Of a stretch of 64,000 nucleotides of DNA, positions 23,581 to 35,889 are shown in pieces. Location: NCBI GenBank assembly GCA_038496675.1, contig CM076651.1:22307019-22371018 (forward strand), in the 5' to 3' direction. This DNA comes from Rachycentron canadum (lineage: Eukaryota > Chordata > Actinopteri > Carangiformes > Rachycentridae). The translations under genes and the position numbers were made by a program. The notes beneath the pieces are model-generated. The model saw only the letters and a program-made list of their open reading frames with translations, ran no database searches and was not told the origin of the DNA. Numbering within the stretch: position 1 is the first letter of the stretch; each line of letters begins with the position of its first letter.

Positions 23581-25227
23581 TCTGTGTGTAACACAGATGC
23601 AGTAGCGTGAGGTCACAGTATGTGTCATTCAATTTGAATATTTCTCCTCATGGCACAGGCTTTACCTAGAAGAGAGGCAGGTTTTTTTTTCTTTGTCTTT
23701 AACGGGCTAATTTTATCAGATGACAGTATGGATTTTAAATCTGGATTTTAGCAACAGCAGGCAGCTGCTTGGAAAAGTCTGGGAAGTTAACATGTAGTTA
23801 GGGTTCCCACCTTCCATGTGAAAAAAAAGGAAGTGTGATTGACATACATAGGTCAACTGTGTAGAGCAAAGCAGTCATTAGATTTAGATTTGATTAGGTA
23901 ATTGAAAAAAAAAATCTTGAAATGTGTAGGCTATATTTATGAATTATACCGAAAGGTGGTAATAACATTATGGCTCCATAGCCACAGACTGTTCAGTTGC
24001 CCATGCTGACCACTGTCCATCACCTAAAGTGAATGCAAGAAGGTAGCCTGGTCTGATGAATTATGCTTTCCTTTACATAGTGACATAGCAACACCTCCAC
24101 TAGTCTCAGCTGAACTCATCGCCAGCATAACTACATACGCTGGAAAAGCTCCAGGAAAGTGCACAGCATTTTCAGTAGGACATTCTGAAGCTATAGGAGA
24201 CAAAATGGAGGTGGAACATTTTCCCAAACACAGCTACGAGCCAAGTCGTTATCCAAAATTACATGAATCGTTTGAGTATCTGCATAGGAGCTAAATCCTC
24301 TCCATTGTCTTTGTGAGCTGCCTTGAGAACACTAAATGTCTGAAAATTACATGAATCCCTTCATTGGTAATGCTAGTCTAACACAAATCTGGCGCACAAC
24401 TATGACAAAAGGGGAGACGCATACAATCAACCCAATCAACACATGTTTTTTTAGAAGAAAATAACCATACATCTAGGAGAGAAAGTTAAACTAACAGTGG
24501 CATATGTAGTATGTACAATTAGTAGTGTAAGTGAGTGCATGAGTGACCTTTGTATTTATTTTCAAATGGCAAAATTCTCCAGCGTAAACCAACTATCTGT
24601 TGTACAGACATTTTTGTGACATAAAGAGAGATGTTGTGAGTCAATGAACAGTATATACCTCAGGATTTTTGCTACCAAATCAAAGTTTTGTCTGATCAAT
24701 TCAGCTGAAATGAACTTCCAAATTCAAACAGAGACATAGAAACTAGTTTTTAAAAAAGCTATTTTCAGACATAATATGGATGTTGAATTAATATAATTTG
24801 CCAGTAAGAATGATGTGATTCATAAGTCAATAATTCAGTGTGTAGTTCCCATCATCAGCACATAATTTTAAAAGTGGTTGAACTATTGAATTCATTCATT
24901 CTAACACACTCACAACTTGAATGAATCATGAATCACTGGCAAATAAAACCTCCTATGTTATCGTCAAAATGGTTTAAGATCTCTGGTGCTGCTTTGCTGT
25001 CCCAGTACACAGTCATCTCCCAAAAATGATCAGAATCACAGCTTCAAGTTTCACCCAGACATGAGCCAGGGCTGAAGCCAAACAGTGAGCAAGCTGGACC
25101 AGGGAGTCAAGGCCACTTTAAGGAGGGACATGCCACTTTCCCAGGCTTTTGACAAGCCCAACAGCTGAGACACCCTACCCCCAACACCCATTCACTGCTC
25201 CCACGCACAGATGTATGCACATATACT

Positions 25228-25229
<2 letters not shown>
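23581..25229. other. Non-coding, possible faint Tc1 relic
   Basis: At about 24040-24110 there is a weak similarity (gcctggtctgatgaattatg) to the transposase segment seen at 22060, perhaps a second heavily decayed Tc1 copy. No gene is seen. Confidence 0.35.

Positions 25230-25309
<80 letters not shown>
25230..25309. repeat. (GT)40 microsatellite
   Basis: Perfect GT dinucleotide array of 80 bp. Confidence 0.97.
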
Positions 25310-25310
<1 letters not shown>

Positions 25311-25427
25311 TAATATGTTGATACATATATCAGAGAGGGTTGTGTAATGCGAAAGAGAGAAGTGGATTGAAAGATGATGATGTTTTTCTTCCCATCAGCA
25401 GCAGGATGAGGGTGGAACAGCAGCTGT

Positions 25428-25546
<119 letters not shown>

Positions 25547-26689
25547 ATCTTTATTTGTAGTCATCTTTATAGTTATGATTAATACACTGATAAATATCAC
25601 ATTACTTATAAAATTTTGATATTCTATATTCTTGTTACTATTCTATATACTATATAAGTACCAGAAGAAGACCAGAAGACTGTCAATAACATGACACCTG
25701 TGTTTAGACAAAGAAACATTATTATCAAACTGTCAACTCACAGCTCTCAAAAATGTTCTTGCATTTCTTACAACACTAAATCGCCTGTTCAAAAGCCACA
25801 AATACAATCAAAAACAAGAGACTGCTACTGCAGAAAATGCAATGTAGAGTGAAAATTTAGACACAATGTGTCTGATTGACTGTAACCATGTGAAAGGCTG
25901 GAACAAGAGTCTAACCCATCATGAGTGAGTTCGTGGAATGAAGTATGCACCTGTCTATATAATACTGTAGCCTTCCTTTTGCTTTTGTGGTTAACACTGA
26001 ACCAGGTGAGTTACCAGGGCTTCTCTGGTTTGGAAGGTTGTGTCAAGTTCAGTGAAGAGATTGCACCTCTTCAGTATGTAATAATTAAGTTATTAAAGGC
26101 ACCTTTAACTCTGTGACAGATTTAACAAATGATTATAGTAATGATTGTGTTACTGGTTTTATTAGACCATCTTGTAGCCACTGGGCACATTTGCACCCTC
26201 TGTGTGCCTCTCTATATAGATTCAGATGTGGCACATTTTGCACAGTATGTTTATGATATGGAACTGTTTGAACTTCACTACAATAATTACTACTAATTAC
26301 TACACACTGCAATATTAATAAGATACACACAGTTTACTCAGTAGGTCAGTGGACTGTCTATCTATTTGTCTTATCACTTCACTAACACTGGAGGGCAGCA
26401 AAGAGTGTGCATGAGATCATAGTTTGAGGCTCTTGTTGCAGCTGGAGGGTGAATGTTTAATTATTAGAGGGTACACACACTGTATATGTGCTAATCATGG
26501 GTCAACTGCATGATGCCATTAGCAAGCATCAAATGAAGCTACCAGGAAGAATTTTCATCACTCCAATTTTGAGACTCTTTTACCTACATTCCTCAAGAAT
26601 GTCAACATTAAACTAGGAAGTCCAAAACAATTCGACTGAGTGTATACATCCATCACCACAAAACTCATTCATATGATCACTTGTTCCTC
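25547..26689. other. Non-coding, nothing recognised
   Basis: No Pax7 C-terminal exon, other gene or recognised repeat was found. Confidence 0.5.
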
Positions 26690-27300
26690 TTTCTGTGCCA
26701 AGAATAGAATCCCCTCGTCAGTAGATCCAATACTCAGACCAAGAGAGTACAGGTCTGGACTGAAGAATCCAGTTCAGCACTACAGGACACAATGTGGGAG
26801 CTCTATAAACACTCAGACTTTGAGCACTTTACCTTCATATTGTTGGTATACAAGTTCTGTGTGGATAATGTTTCTGTAAAAAAGTATATTAAGCTGTTCC
26901 CTAATCAAAAACCCTGGTTCAAACTATGTGCAGCCACTACCAGAAGCCACTTATGCCAGGAGACAGGGAGGCCTGCAGGAAATCTAGCAGATCTGAGGAG
27001 AAGAATCATCACACAATCTGGCAGGGAAATAACCATTTAACCACACTCCCTCTCCTCAATTGACAACTCCCTCTTAGAACAACTCAATACATTTGCCTGC
27101 TTTGAGGACAGCTCCAACAAAGGACCAACTACGGTCATCATCCCAAAGGGAGTGAGAAGCTTCTCATGCTCTACTATTGTATAGTCAGGCAGATTCCTGG
27201 ATGAGTCCAGAGGCCTAGGCTCAGGACTTACGTGTAAAAGGTTTACCTTTTATGCACGATTTGAAAATGTCCTCACACAGTGTAGTTTGCTTTCTTTCAT
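26690..27300 (+). mobile_element. LINE ORF2 fragment (endonuclease-RT linker region), decayed
   Basis: The + strand reads FPNQKPWF at 26897-26920 and, nearby, FTFYARFEN at about 27241-27267. The first motif marks the region just downstream of the endonuclease domain and the second the start of the reverse transcriptase in L2/CR1/Rex-type LINEs. Frames are broken repeatedly. It ends about 200 bp before the efhd2 promoter region. Confidence 0.6.
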
Positions 27301-27504
27301 GTGCCTCAATAAAGAGTGACACAATATAAACATCCTTCCTTGAACCCTTCCTTAAATATCAGTCTCCACAGTTTAACTTGACCCTGTTAGCTGCTTAGCA
27401 ACTGTTTTGACGGCAGTGGGTGGACACAATATTGATACAAACTGCAACACTAGGGCGAAATAAACTTGATCTTGGCTAGCATCCAAAATCTCGTCCTGAA
27501 AGAG

Positions 27505-27832
27505 GCGTGGGTGACGTCCTAAATGTGGGCGGGGCTGGACGCTGCTGCCCGTAACCAGGACAACGACTGTACAAGCCTGTCTGCGTCTTTAAAAGGTGTG
27601 GTAACTGCGTGACACAAGCACATAATGCTACGTAGCTAATGAGCCAATATACAACTTCCTGGAGTGGAGGCATTTGTCAAAACTATGAGTCTGAGCCCTG
27701 GAAATTGAACCTGAATAAGACGTAGGCTGTATTTGTTGTCAATTTGCCACAAATAGCCGTATCCGTGCGTGAGCGGTCTCCTAGCCTTCTTTACCCCAAA
27801 CTGTTTAGCTAGATTTCGTCTCCAGATTGAAA
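27505..27832 (+). promoter_or_regulatory. efhd2: efhd2 promoter and 5' UTR region
   Basis: This stretch before the efhd2 start has more CpG than the surroundings. It holds a CRE-like site (gtgacgtcc, 27511-27519), a GC box (gtgggcgggg, about 27526-27534) and a TATA-like tttaaaagg (27588-27596). The transcription start is not determined. Confidence 0.5.
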
Positions 27833-28119
27833 ATGGCCTCAGATGAGCTCTCGTCCAAACTCAGCCGTCGGCTGCAGATCGAAGAAGGAGCCGAGGAGCC
27901 TGTTGCTGTTATTGTTCCCGGACACCAGAATGGGTCGGAGGAGAAACCGAGTACGGCCAACGCAGACTCCGAGCTGGGCGCCAAACTGATGAGACGAGGA
28001 GAGCTAAACGAAGGGCAGGGTGAGCCGTGTCAGCCCAGCATGAAGGTCTTCAATCCCTACACCGAGTTCAAGGAGTTCTCCCGAAAGCAGATCAAAGACA
28101 TGGAGAGCATGTTCAAAAT
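27833..28119 (+). CDS. efhd2: efhd2 coding exon 1
   Basis: 287 nt; the donor is aaaat|gtgagt, which splits the codon for Met96. It encodes the N-terminal region and the conserved NPYTEF helix before EF-hand 1. Confidence 0.95.
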
Positions 28120-31100
28120 GTGAGTGTGACAGTCTGGGTGGATCTTGGTGGCCCCTGGCAACTTGGAGGCTACATTTTAAAGCTGCCCCAGACCAGTGGT
28201 TCTCCATTTTAGTCTGATATGAGTAATTTGCTTTTGTCGGGGAAGTTCGCTCACATAAGGAAGTTGATCTGGCACGTTGCTCAAGTAGGGCACAACTTAA
28301 CAAAACAGAAATTGTACAGTTATTATACTAGATGGTAACAAAGTACTACTGAATAATAAAATCTCAATTCTAGTTTTAGGAGAACTGTTATAAATGGTTA
28401 ATAAGTAAACGAAAAATTAATAACGTAATAGGCAATAATTAGTGTTAACCGCTGTGATACATGTTAAAGGTAATGTAAACCACAGATTTCTGGAGCATTA
28501 GTGACTGCAGAGTGGGGATATTATGCAAGTCAGTGACAAGGAAATGAGATAACAGCCTTTTATTTTATTGAAATGTTCACAGTTCTGGATCTGACGTGGT
28601 TAATGAAGCAGCAGCAGCAGCAGCAGCAGTTGTTGTAAATTGACCTCTTCAGTTTCTTAATTCAGTGACCCTCTCTGGTGTCAAAGTGAATTGTGACGCA
28701 CTGGCTAAGACGGTGAATCTCAGTTAAACCAGAGGCAAGTTCATCTCAGTCTGGCTCTCTGGTTTCTGATTTCACCATGCCTCATACCTGGATAACCTAG
28801 GTTATCTACCGGCTCTGTTAACTTTGGGTTTATCTGTCTACTAAGAGCATGTTCATGATTAGAGCATTATTAGAACCATGAACAACCTATTCAGTATGAC
28901 AGGATATGAACAGTGATACCTGTCATAAAATTAAGTTACAGAGACAGCATAACAAGTGATATACAATTAGGTCAACTGTATAATGATAACTAAAAAAAAG
29001 AGATTGACATTTCTAAATATTTAAAGTAAGGCCATAAGTAAACAATTATTGTGTATGTTTTTAGTACACTGAGTATTTTCCTCTAGTGAACAAACTGAAT
29101 GAATATGTGTTGCAGCTGAAGGAAACATCAGATTGTTTCTACTGTCAGAGCAGAGAGAGGAAGAAATGTAGTTAGTTATAGTTCAGTTTGACTGAAATTT
29201 CTAATCATGAATTATATATATATATATATATATATATNNNNNNNNNNNNNNNNNNNNNNNNNNNNNNNNNNNNNNNNNNNNNNNNNNNNNNNNNNNNNNN
29301 NNNNNNNNNNNNNNNNNNNNNNNNNNNNTATATATATATATATATATATATAAAGTCATCATCTTTTAAAATGTTACATGGTTTGACATGCACATTTGCC
29401 TCATCACTATATGATATTCATCACTTACTCTAACAGGAAGTGAGTGATGTTGAGTTCTTGATGGGGCTGCTTGCAGTGTGACTGCACAGTGAGTCAGCCT
29501 CAGCAGCTGAACTGGAGCTAAATGGCAGGAATTCAGGGTCAGACAGCCTCTAACATGACGCCTGGTAGCAGCAGAAGCTATTGTAGGTGGTAGGTGTGGT
29601 GAAATGATTGTTGATTATATCTTTGCTGACCACTTCCTCTCACTTAGACTGTTCTTTGACTTGTGCAGTAAATTTAGTGACAAGCCTGTGAAGTCCTGAC
29701 AAAGCACAAAAAGTGAGATCCAGAAGCCTCACTTGACTGGATAAATGCAAATAAAAATTAAGTTGTTACTAGCTACTACTATATCTCATCTACATCTTTG
29801 TGTAACAAAGAGTCTTCTGTTCAGACAGCCTTTGGTAGTTCTTTCTGGTTGAAAAGCCCTTAGCTTTCAGTCAGGGAAACTGTTGCTCAGGTTAACTCCG
29901 AGGTTTTGTTTTTGCATGTCCATGACTTTTAGCTGTTTTTGTGTGATGCTCTACCCAGATTCCTCAGCGTCCTCACCATGTCCAGACCTGTTCAAATATT
30001 TTAACTGCAATGTACAATCTTTCTGTACAGATAGCTTCAAAGACTTCAATCACACCTTTATAGTTTCAGCAATTATCCCATCAATTACAAGCCATTCACA
30101 CTTAAAAAGACTGTTGCTCTCCATGGGATCCTCTGTGTATTATGAGGAGAGAAATGTATCCCCAATCAAACTAATCAATAAATGACTACACTGTTTAGTT
30201 TTTCTGCAGAATGCAAAGCCAACGGGATTTTTATAGTGTTACTCCAGAAAATAAACACTATTTTCTGATCCTGACATTTTTGTTCAGCACTATTATCTTC
30301 ACTAATGAAACTGACAATTTTATGACTCTTTAACTTAAGTTTGAAGCCTAAATATAATCAGCAAAAGTAAAAAGCTAATGTAGGGCTATAAACCAACGAC
30401 ACCACAGTCACATGACTTCAACGTCACCAACCACTAAACTTGACCTTGTAGTTTGATTTAGCTCTGACCTCTTAGACCAAAGCCTTTCCTCGGACACAGT
30501 TAGTAAGATTTTGTAGGTGTGTGAGTATAAAATGCATAAAAGTTTATGGTCTATGGGGGCATCTATAGATATAAATAAGTCAATAATTACATGATAGTCA
30601 TCTTTAGACCCTCTATTGACTACAGGGTGAGTATACAGGAAGGAAGTAATTAACTTGTCTGGACATCTGAACTCTACAGGAAGTTGAAAATGGAAAAGGC
30701 AAGGAACAAAGGAAATGCAATAATGTCAGCCCTGTGATCAACTGGCAATCTGTCCATGTTTTACTGCCCTCGCCCGACGTCAGCTGGGATTGGCTCCAGC
30801 CCCCTTGCAAACCTGCATGATTAAGCGGTATAAATAATGGATGGATGGACATGGTGGTGAAGGCAGGATAAACCCCTCAAATAGAAACCTCAAACAGAAC
30901 CGGATTCATGGTGAAGGCTCAGGAAGAGGAGAGATACGTGGCAGAACAGATCTATAAGGAGAGAAGCAGCACAGTAACTAACACATTAAGGGGGTAATAA
31001 TAATGCATACATGAGGAAGAAGAGGAGGATAGAGGAACTCTGAGCCATCTAGGTATAGAGCAGGTTGGGCCAGGAATATGATTAAATATATTGTGTGATA

Positions 31101-33359
31101 TATAGCATTTTTAAAATCAATATCTAATTGTAGAAAAACTCACACACCACCATATGCATAAAATCTGAGGTGAAACAGTTTTGAGCACTTCTTGCAGACA
31201 GAACATATCTGCATTTGCATTTATCACAGGCTGTGTAATATCCAGCACCTGTTCTTTGTACAGTCTGAGCCCTTTATTCCCTCAGGATCTAAACTTGATG
31301 CTGTGCTGCATCAAGTAACCATATACTGGTTAAGGGAATTAACACTGGTGTTACACAAACTATTTATTATTCATACCTGTTTTTAATGATAATAATTTGT
31401 CTTATTTTATATTTTCAGCTTGAAAGTTAATGCCACCACAGAGATGCGTGAAATTTCATTGCATAGTTGTGCAAATGACAAATAAAGGCATTCTTTATTT
31501 TTATAATGAGCCAGTTCACAACAGAAGTTATCTCAAGGCACTTTCAAAATGGAGTAGGTTTAGACCTGCTCAATGAAATTATTTACAGATCCAACAATTC
31601 CCACATTTCCCTGTTCAATTCTCATCTGCTCTGCTTCTGCTCTATTCTGTTCTGATCTATTGTTCTACTCTACTGTTCTCCTTTATTCTATTCTGTTCTG
31701 CTCTGCTCTGTTATGTTCTATCCTCACACCGTAGTCCAATGCTCTGGACACTAAGCTAAAACGGTTGTTAGCCTGGGAAACAGACTCTAGGCCTGTCTCC
31801 ATAAACATACCACCACCAGCAGAAACCTTTGGAAAGTACCCATGAAGGGAGTGGCTTGAGAGCCACTGTGTGCAGTTCATTCTGGTTGTCGCATTATGTT
31901 CTTCTTTAAATATACAACCTCCATCTCAGATTTCTCTAGCTCTAAGGCTCAAAACTTAAAACTACAAACTTTTCCGACATGGCCTCTTCCCAGTGCTGTA
32001 GACTAACACCAGTGGTATTGATCCACTCAAATACAAAGACGTTGATGGACTTTAGTTTGTGTTTTTTTCTAATATTATAATATTATTCATCGCTAACATA
32101 TTTTTTCACAAACAGTGTCCCTGTTACTGTGGAACACACTTTCTCTATCAGCACTGTGTGAGTGCTGGAGTTTCTGTATGACACAAGACTTCACCTTTTG
32201 ACAGCATCACCAGAGATCTCAGTGGAGACAGTAGTGCTCATACTGTGTGATATTCTCCCGCGTTTACTTGATCACTGATGGAGAATACGGGTCTTTGCCA
32301 GTGCTAAATCCAGGTGGTGTCCCTGCCACCCTTTGTTGCATCATTTTTCCACCAGGAAACCATCTGACTCCAGCTCTCTTTTTTTTAATACTATGAGCAT
32401 CACAAACTAAATTCCATTTGTATTCTTTATATTGTTTGTAGGCAGAAACGGTATTTTCAACAGTTACCTCCCAAACTGTCTGTGCAGCGACACTGTAACA
32501 AAGTGGTTCTATGTTTAAATCTGTCCAGGTATGATGCTGGGAAAGACAACTACATCGACCTGATGGAACTGAAGCTGATGATGGAGAAGCTTGGAGCTCC
32601 ACAGACGCATCTCGGCCTGAAGAACATGATCAAGGAGGTGGACGAGGACTTGGACAACAAACTCAGCTTCAGAGAGGTGAAGAGAGAAAGCCAGATCAGA
32701 ATCAGTTAGGATTAAGGATGTGATACTCTTTCTGTCTACATCCATCTTTCTCTGTCCCTCCTGTCCTCTTTAGTTCCTACTGATCTTTAGGAAAGCAGCA
32801 GCAGGAGAGCTGTCTGAGGACAGTGGCCTCAGTGTCCTCGCCCGCCTTTCTGAAATCGACGTCTCCACAGAGGGTGTCAAAGGAGCCAAGACCTTCTTTG
32901 AAGCTAAAGTAAGTTGATGCTGAACTTCTACAACAAACGTAGACAATGTCCTGTTCAAAGTCCTTCCTGATGCTGCATCAGGAAGACATGTCTCACTTAC
33001 AGTTACCAGCCATGTGGCCTTTACTACAGCACTGTCATCAGCACTCACTCTGTCCTGCCCCATCATTTGTGTCTGTCGTGGAAATCTCTTGTCCCTGCTT
33101 TCGCTATCTCAGTTCTTTAGCATTCGTCTGCTTAACTCAACAGCAGATTGTCTGCAGCTGAGTGTAACAGCTCACTGAGATGTGATTTTGACCTCCCTCA
33201 CCTGACCACTGTTTTCCTTTGAGACAGGTCCAGGCAATCAACGAGTCCAACCGGTTTGAGGCAGAGATCCGCCAGGAGCAGGAGGCCAAGAAGAAGCAGG
33301 CTGAGGAGCAGAAACAGAGACGAGCAGCATTCAAAGAACTGCAGTCAACCTTCAAGTGA
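27833..33359 (+). CDS. efhd2: EF-hand domain-containing protein D2 (swiprosin-1), complete
   Basis: EFhd2 is a Ca2+-binding cytoplasmic protein that bundles F-actin and modulates immune-cell and neuronal signalling. Four coding exons (27833-28119, 32529-32676, 32774-32908, 33228-33359) join in phase to give 233 aa, against about 240 in human EFHD2. The order is a variable acidic N-terminus, the conserved segment VFNPYTEFKEFSRKQIKDME, EF-hand 1 (loop D98-E109), EF-hand 2 (loop D134-E145), a linker helix and a basic-acidic coiled coil ending AAFKELQSTFK. The start is the ATG in MASDELSSKLSRRLQ; an upstream in-frame TTG is not used. EFHD2 is favoured over EFHD1 by the N-terminus and by synteny with Pax7. 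The first intron contains the assembly gap. Confidence 0.95.
28120..29237. other. efhd2 intron 1, left part
   Basis: Non-coding, with a (GCA)8 trinucleotide array at about 28606-28629 and a (TA)n tract that runs into the assembly gap. Confidence 0.6.
29238..29328. other. Assembly gap (91 N) within a (TA)n microsatellite
   Basis: 91 consecutive N flanked on both sides by perfect TA dinucleotides (29213-29237 and 29329-29352), so the true length of the TA array is unknown. Confidence 0.99.
29353..30771. other. efhd2 intron 1, no gene seen
   Basis: AT-rich intron without a recognised repeat. Confidence 0.5.
30772..30848 (+). mobile_element. SINE-like 3' end fragment with (ATGG)n tail
   Basis: Matches the last 75 bp of the longer element at 35503-35889: cgtcagctgggattggctcc, then aagcggtataaataatgg, then (atgg)n. 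Both represent a common fish retroposon. Confidence 0.7.
31500..31610. repeat. Possible L2-type LINE 3' fragment
   Basis: ctcaaggcactttcaaaatg and acagatccaacaattccc resemble the 3' UTR of fish L2-type LINEs. Short and diverged. Confidence 0.35.
31611..31725. repeat. (TTCTG/TTCTA)n pyrimidine-rich minisatellite
   Basis: Degenerate pentanucleotide array of ttctg, ctctg and ttcta units in efhd2 intron 1. Confidence 0.8.
32529..32676 (+). CDS. efhd2: efhd2 coding exon 2 (both EF-hand loops)
   Basis: The acceptor is ctgtccag and the donor gagag|gtgaag. The exon has 148 nt. It encodes YDAGKDNYIDLMELKLMMEK and VDEDLDNKLSFRE. All Ca2+-coordinating acidic positions of loop 1 are present. Loop 2 also keeps its first Asp and last Glu. 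Confidence 0.96.
32774..32908 (+). CDS. efhd2: efhd2 coding exon 3
   Basis: The acceptor is cctctttag and the donor ctaaa|gtaagt; 135 nt, phase 0 at both ends. It encodes FLLIFRKAAAGELSEDSGL and onward through GVKGAKTFFEAK. Confidence 0.96.
33228..33359 (+). CDS. efhd2: efhd2 coding exon 4 and stop
   Basis: The acceptor is gagacag; 132 nt including the TGA at 33357-33359. It encodes the C-terminal coiled coil beginning VQAINESNRFEAEIRQEQEA. The 3' UTR end is not determined. Confidence 0.96.
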   Translation, partial: VQAINESNRFEAEIRQEQEAKKKQAEEQKQRRAAFKELQSTFK

Positions 33360-35502
33360 CCACCTTTCTCACCTCGGGACCTTTCTCTCTCTGTGCTGTA
33401 CTAATGCTATTAGTTTTTGTGTGTTTCAATACTCCATGTATGACAATGATAGACCTGAGTTAGGCACAGGCCCAAACTCCCAGACAGGTCTACCATATAC
33501 AGTGGACTAGATGCACACTAAAATCATCATCACTGTACATGCTAATGCAGATAATCAACAAATAATCAAAGATAATAGACATATTTAGCTCAATATCACC
33601 CTCCAATATCCAAACACAAATTAAAGTTTCAGTGTAAGGTTCAGTGTCTGTGCTGAGCTGAATAAACTGATGCATTAGCCATGTGTCCGCTTCAGCAAGG
33701 AACCAATTTTTACACAAATATTAACACTGTGGTCTGCAGAGCTGACACTGGGGGAAACTGAAATCAGGACTGTCAAGAACATTATACCTCATGACATCAT
33801 TAACAGCTCTAATCTCCCTTCAGTCCTCCTGAATAGTATTTGATTTTTATACACACAGTACCTGATATGTTTGGAGTCCACTTCCCAGTATTAAAATAGA
33901 CTGGTACTGAATGCCGTTATTGCGCTGTCCTGGCTACACTGTTTCACCAATATTGATTGGCTTCTTTTATTTCAGAGCATATATTAAATCCACAGTCATG
34001 TTGTGCATATGACAATATGATCCATCCGTCTATTAAGTTACATGTTGGAACAAAGAGCTGAGCTTTGTATTTTTTGTATGATGGGGCTCAGTGGGTGTAG
34101 ATTTTTGGTGGTGGTTTGTACAAACAGCTTTAAAATTAGGTTCTTTAGAAACACAGGTGTTTCTTGTGCAGTTCTGGTCATAATTCTTACCAGGATAATA
34201 TTTTATTCACCATAGTGACTGCTCTCCAACAACAGAAGCCATCACACAGTTTGAAACTATCACACCCTCTCTATCCTGTGTCTGGAGGTGCAGAACATTG
34301 CCTGTGCAACTCCAGCAGTTAGAGCAGTGCCACTGTCACTGTTGTTTCACAGTGTTTCACACCTTCCACTTTTTTTACATTTCACCCTGTTCTCTCACTG
34401 TCGTGACTAATGTGAAGTCCTTGTTCCTGAACTGAAACCAGCTTTGAATGCTAATCCATTCATTTTCTGTGGCCGTGGTTGTGAGATCAACTGGTGGGGG
34501 CTGTGCATGCTCTGTAATCAGGTAAATCTTTTTATTGAAGAGGTTTGCACATTTTGCACTTACTTAGCCATTTGACGTAAGTGTCTTAATCAGTAGATGG
34601 TAGATTTAACATGATGTAATCGTTAACTTGAATTCAATGTTGTCTTTGATGCTCAGTGTTGATCCTGAATATTATTTTGTCGACATTAGCACAATTACTG
34701 TTGCACCAGAGATTAGAACATGTTTATTTCAAAGATAATCCAGCAGCAACAGCACACAATGTTTGTAACAAGAAGTCATCTTTCACAAATATATCAGATC
34801 TTTTTGTCACTGGTTGGTGTCTGGTTCAGTCAAAAGAACAAACAATTAAAAACCCAGAAACACCCAACACACAAACTAAGTGACCAGCTAACAGATGGCT
34901 TTATGTTTACTATCATGCAAACAGCCTCACCTTCCTCCTCTCTGGTGTCATCATCACTTGTCCAGTGTGGCTCATCAGTTTCCATAGTAACAAAGCAAAG
35001 AACAAATTGGTTAATATCCTTAGTGTCAGTTAATTTCACTGAAAAAAACTGAATGTTTTAAATTGTTTAGACAGCAATAGTTTGAATAAAAGCTGGTGTA
35101 TTTGAGACTCCACCTGAATTAGACTAACACAAAGAACACAGACCTGGTCATTTCCTGCCAGCACTGGTAAAACTGTATGTGTGGGACTGATAACTGAAGA
35201 CTACTGTTCATTGATATCAACTGTTGTAATCTTTTACAAAATTTTATTGAGTCAGAAGAACTGAGAAGAAAAATGCAGCCACATGATCTACTCCTTGTGT
35301 GTTTAGAACAGATGTGTCTATCCAAATATTAGATTAGATTTCAAGAATATCAATCTATATCATTTGAATTGGATGACTTTTATGTTTGTATGGTGGCATG
35401 GAGCAATATAGATTCTTTTTAGAACACATTTTAACTCTTTGCTCTTGAGCCACTTTGTAGATGTGTGAAGGAAGAACCTTTGGATACTGTAAAACTAATA
35501 TG
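33360..35502. other. efhd2 3' UTR and intergenic DNA
   Basis: The first part is presumably efhd2 3' UTR; an aataaa at 33660 is one possible polyadenylation signal, and another lies far downstream at about 36816. No further gene is recognised. Confidence 0.4.
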
Positions 35503-35889
35503 GGGCGGGACGATGGTGCGGTGGTTAGCACTGTCACAGCAAGAAGGTTCTGAGTTTGATTTCCGGGCCCAGGAAGAACATGCAAACTCCACAAAGAAGC
35601 CTTTCTGTGTGGAGTTTGCATGTTCTTTCTGTGCCAACATGGGTTCTCACTGGGTACCCTGGCTTCCTCTCACAGTCCAAAGACATGCATGTTTAGGTTA
35701 ATTGGTGGCTACTGACCCTTAGACATGAGTGTGAATGATTGCTTGTCTCTGTATGTCTTTATATGTCGGCCCAGTATAGACTGGCAACCTGTTCAGGGTG
35801 TACACCGCCATCACCCAATGCCAGCCGGGATTGGCTCCAGCCCACCCACGACCCTGACGGATAAGCAGTATAGATAATGGAAGAATGGA
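35503..35889 (+). mobile_element. Fish SINE/LINE-derived retroposon with (ATGG)n tail and internal fold-back
   Basis: The head reads cgatggtgcggtggttagca, followed by ttctgagtttgatttccggg, tctgtgtggagtttgcatgt, cctctcacagtccaaagaca and gccagccgggattggctcca, ending ataatggaagaatgg. This is a widespread teleost retroposon. Unlike the usual form, it contains a reverse-complement duplication: 35574-35593 and 35608-35627 form a perfect 20-bp inverted repeat. Confidence 0.75.

Noticed and set aside
28606..28629. (GCA)8 array as a possible polyglutamine-coding repeat
   Set aside because: It lies inside efhd2 intron 1 with no open frame of useful length.
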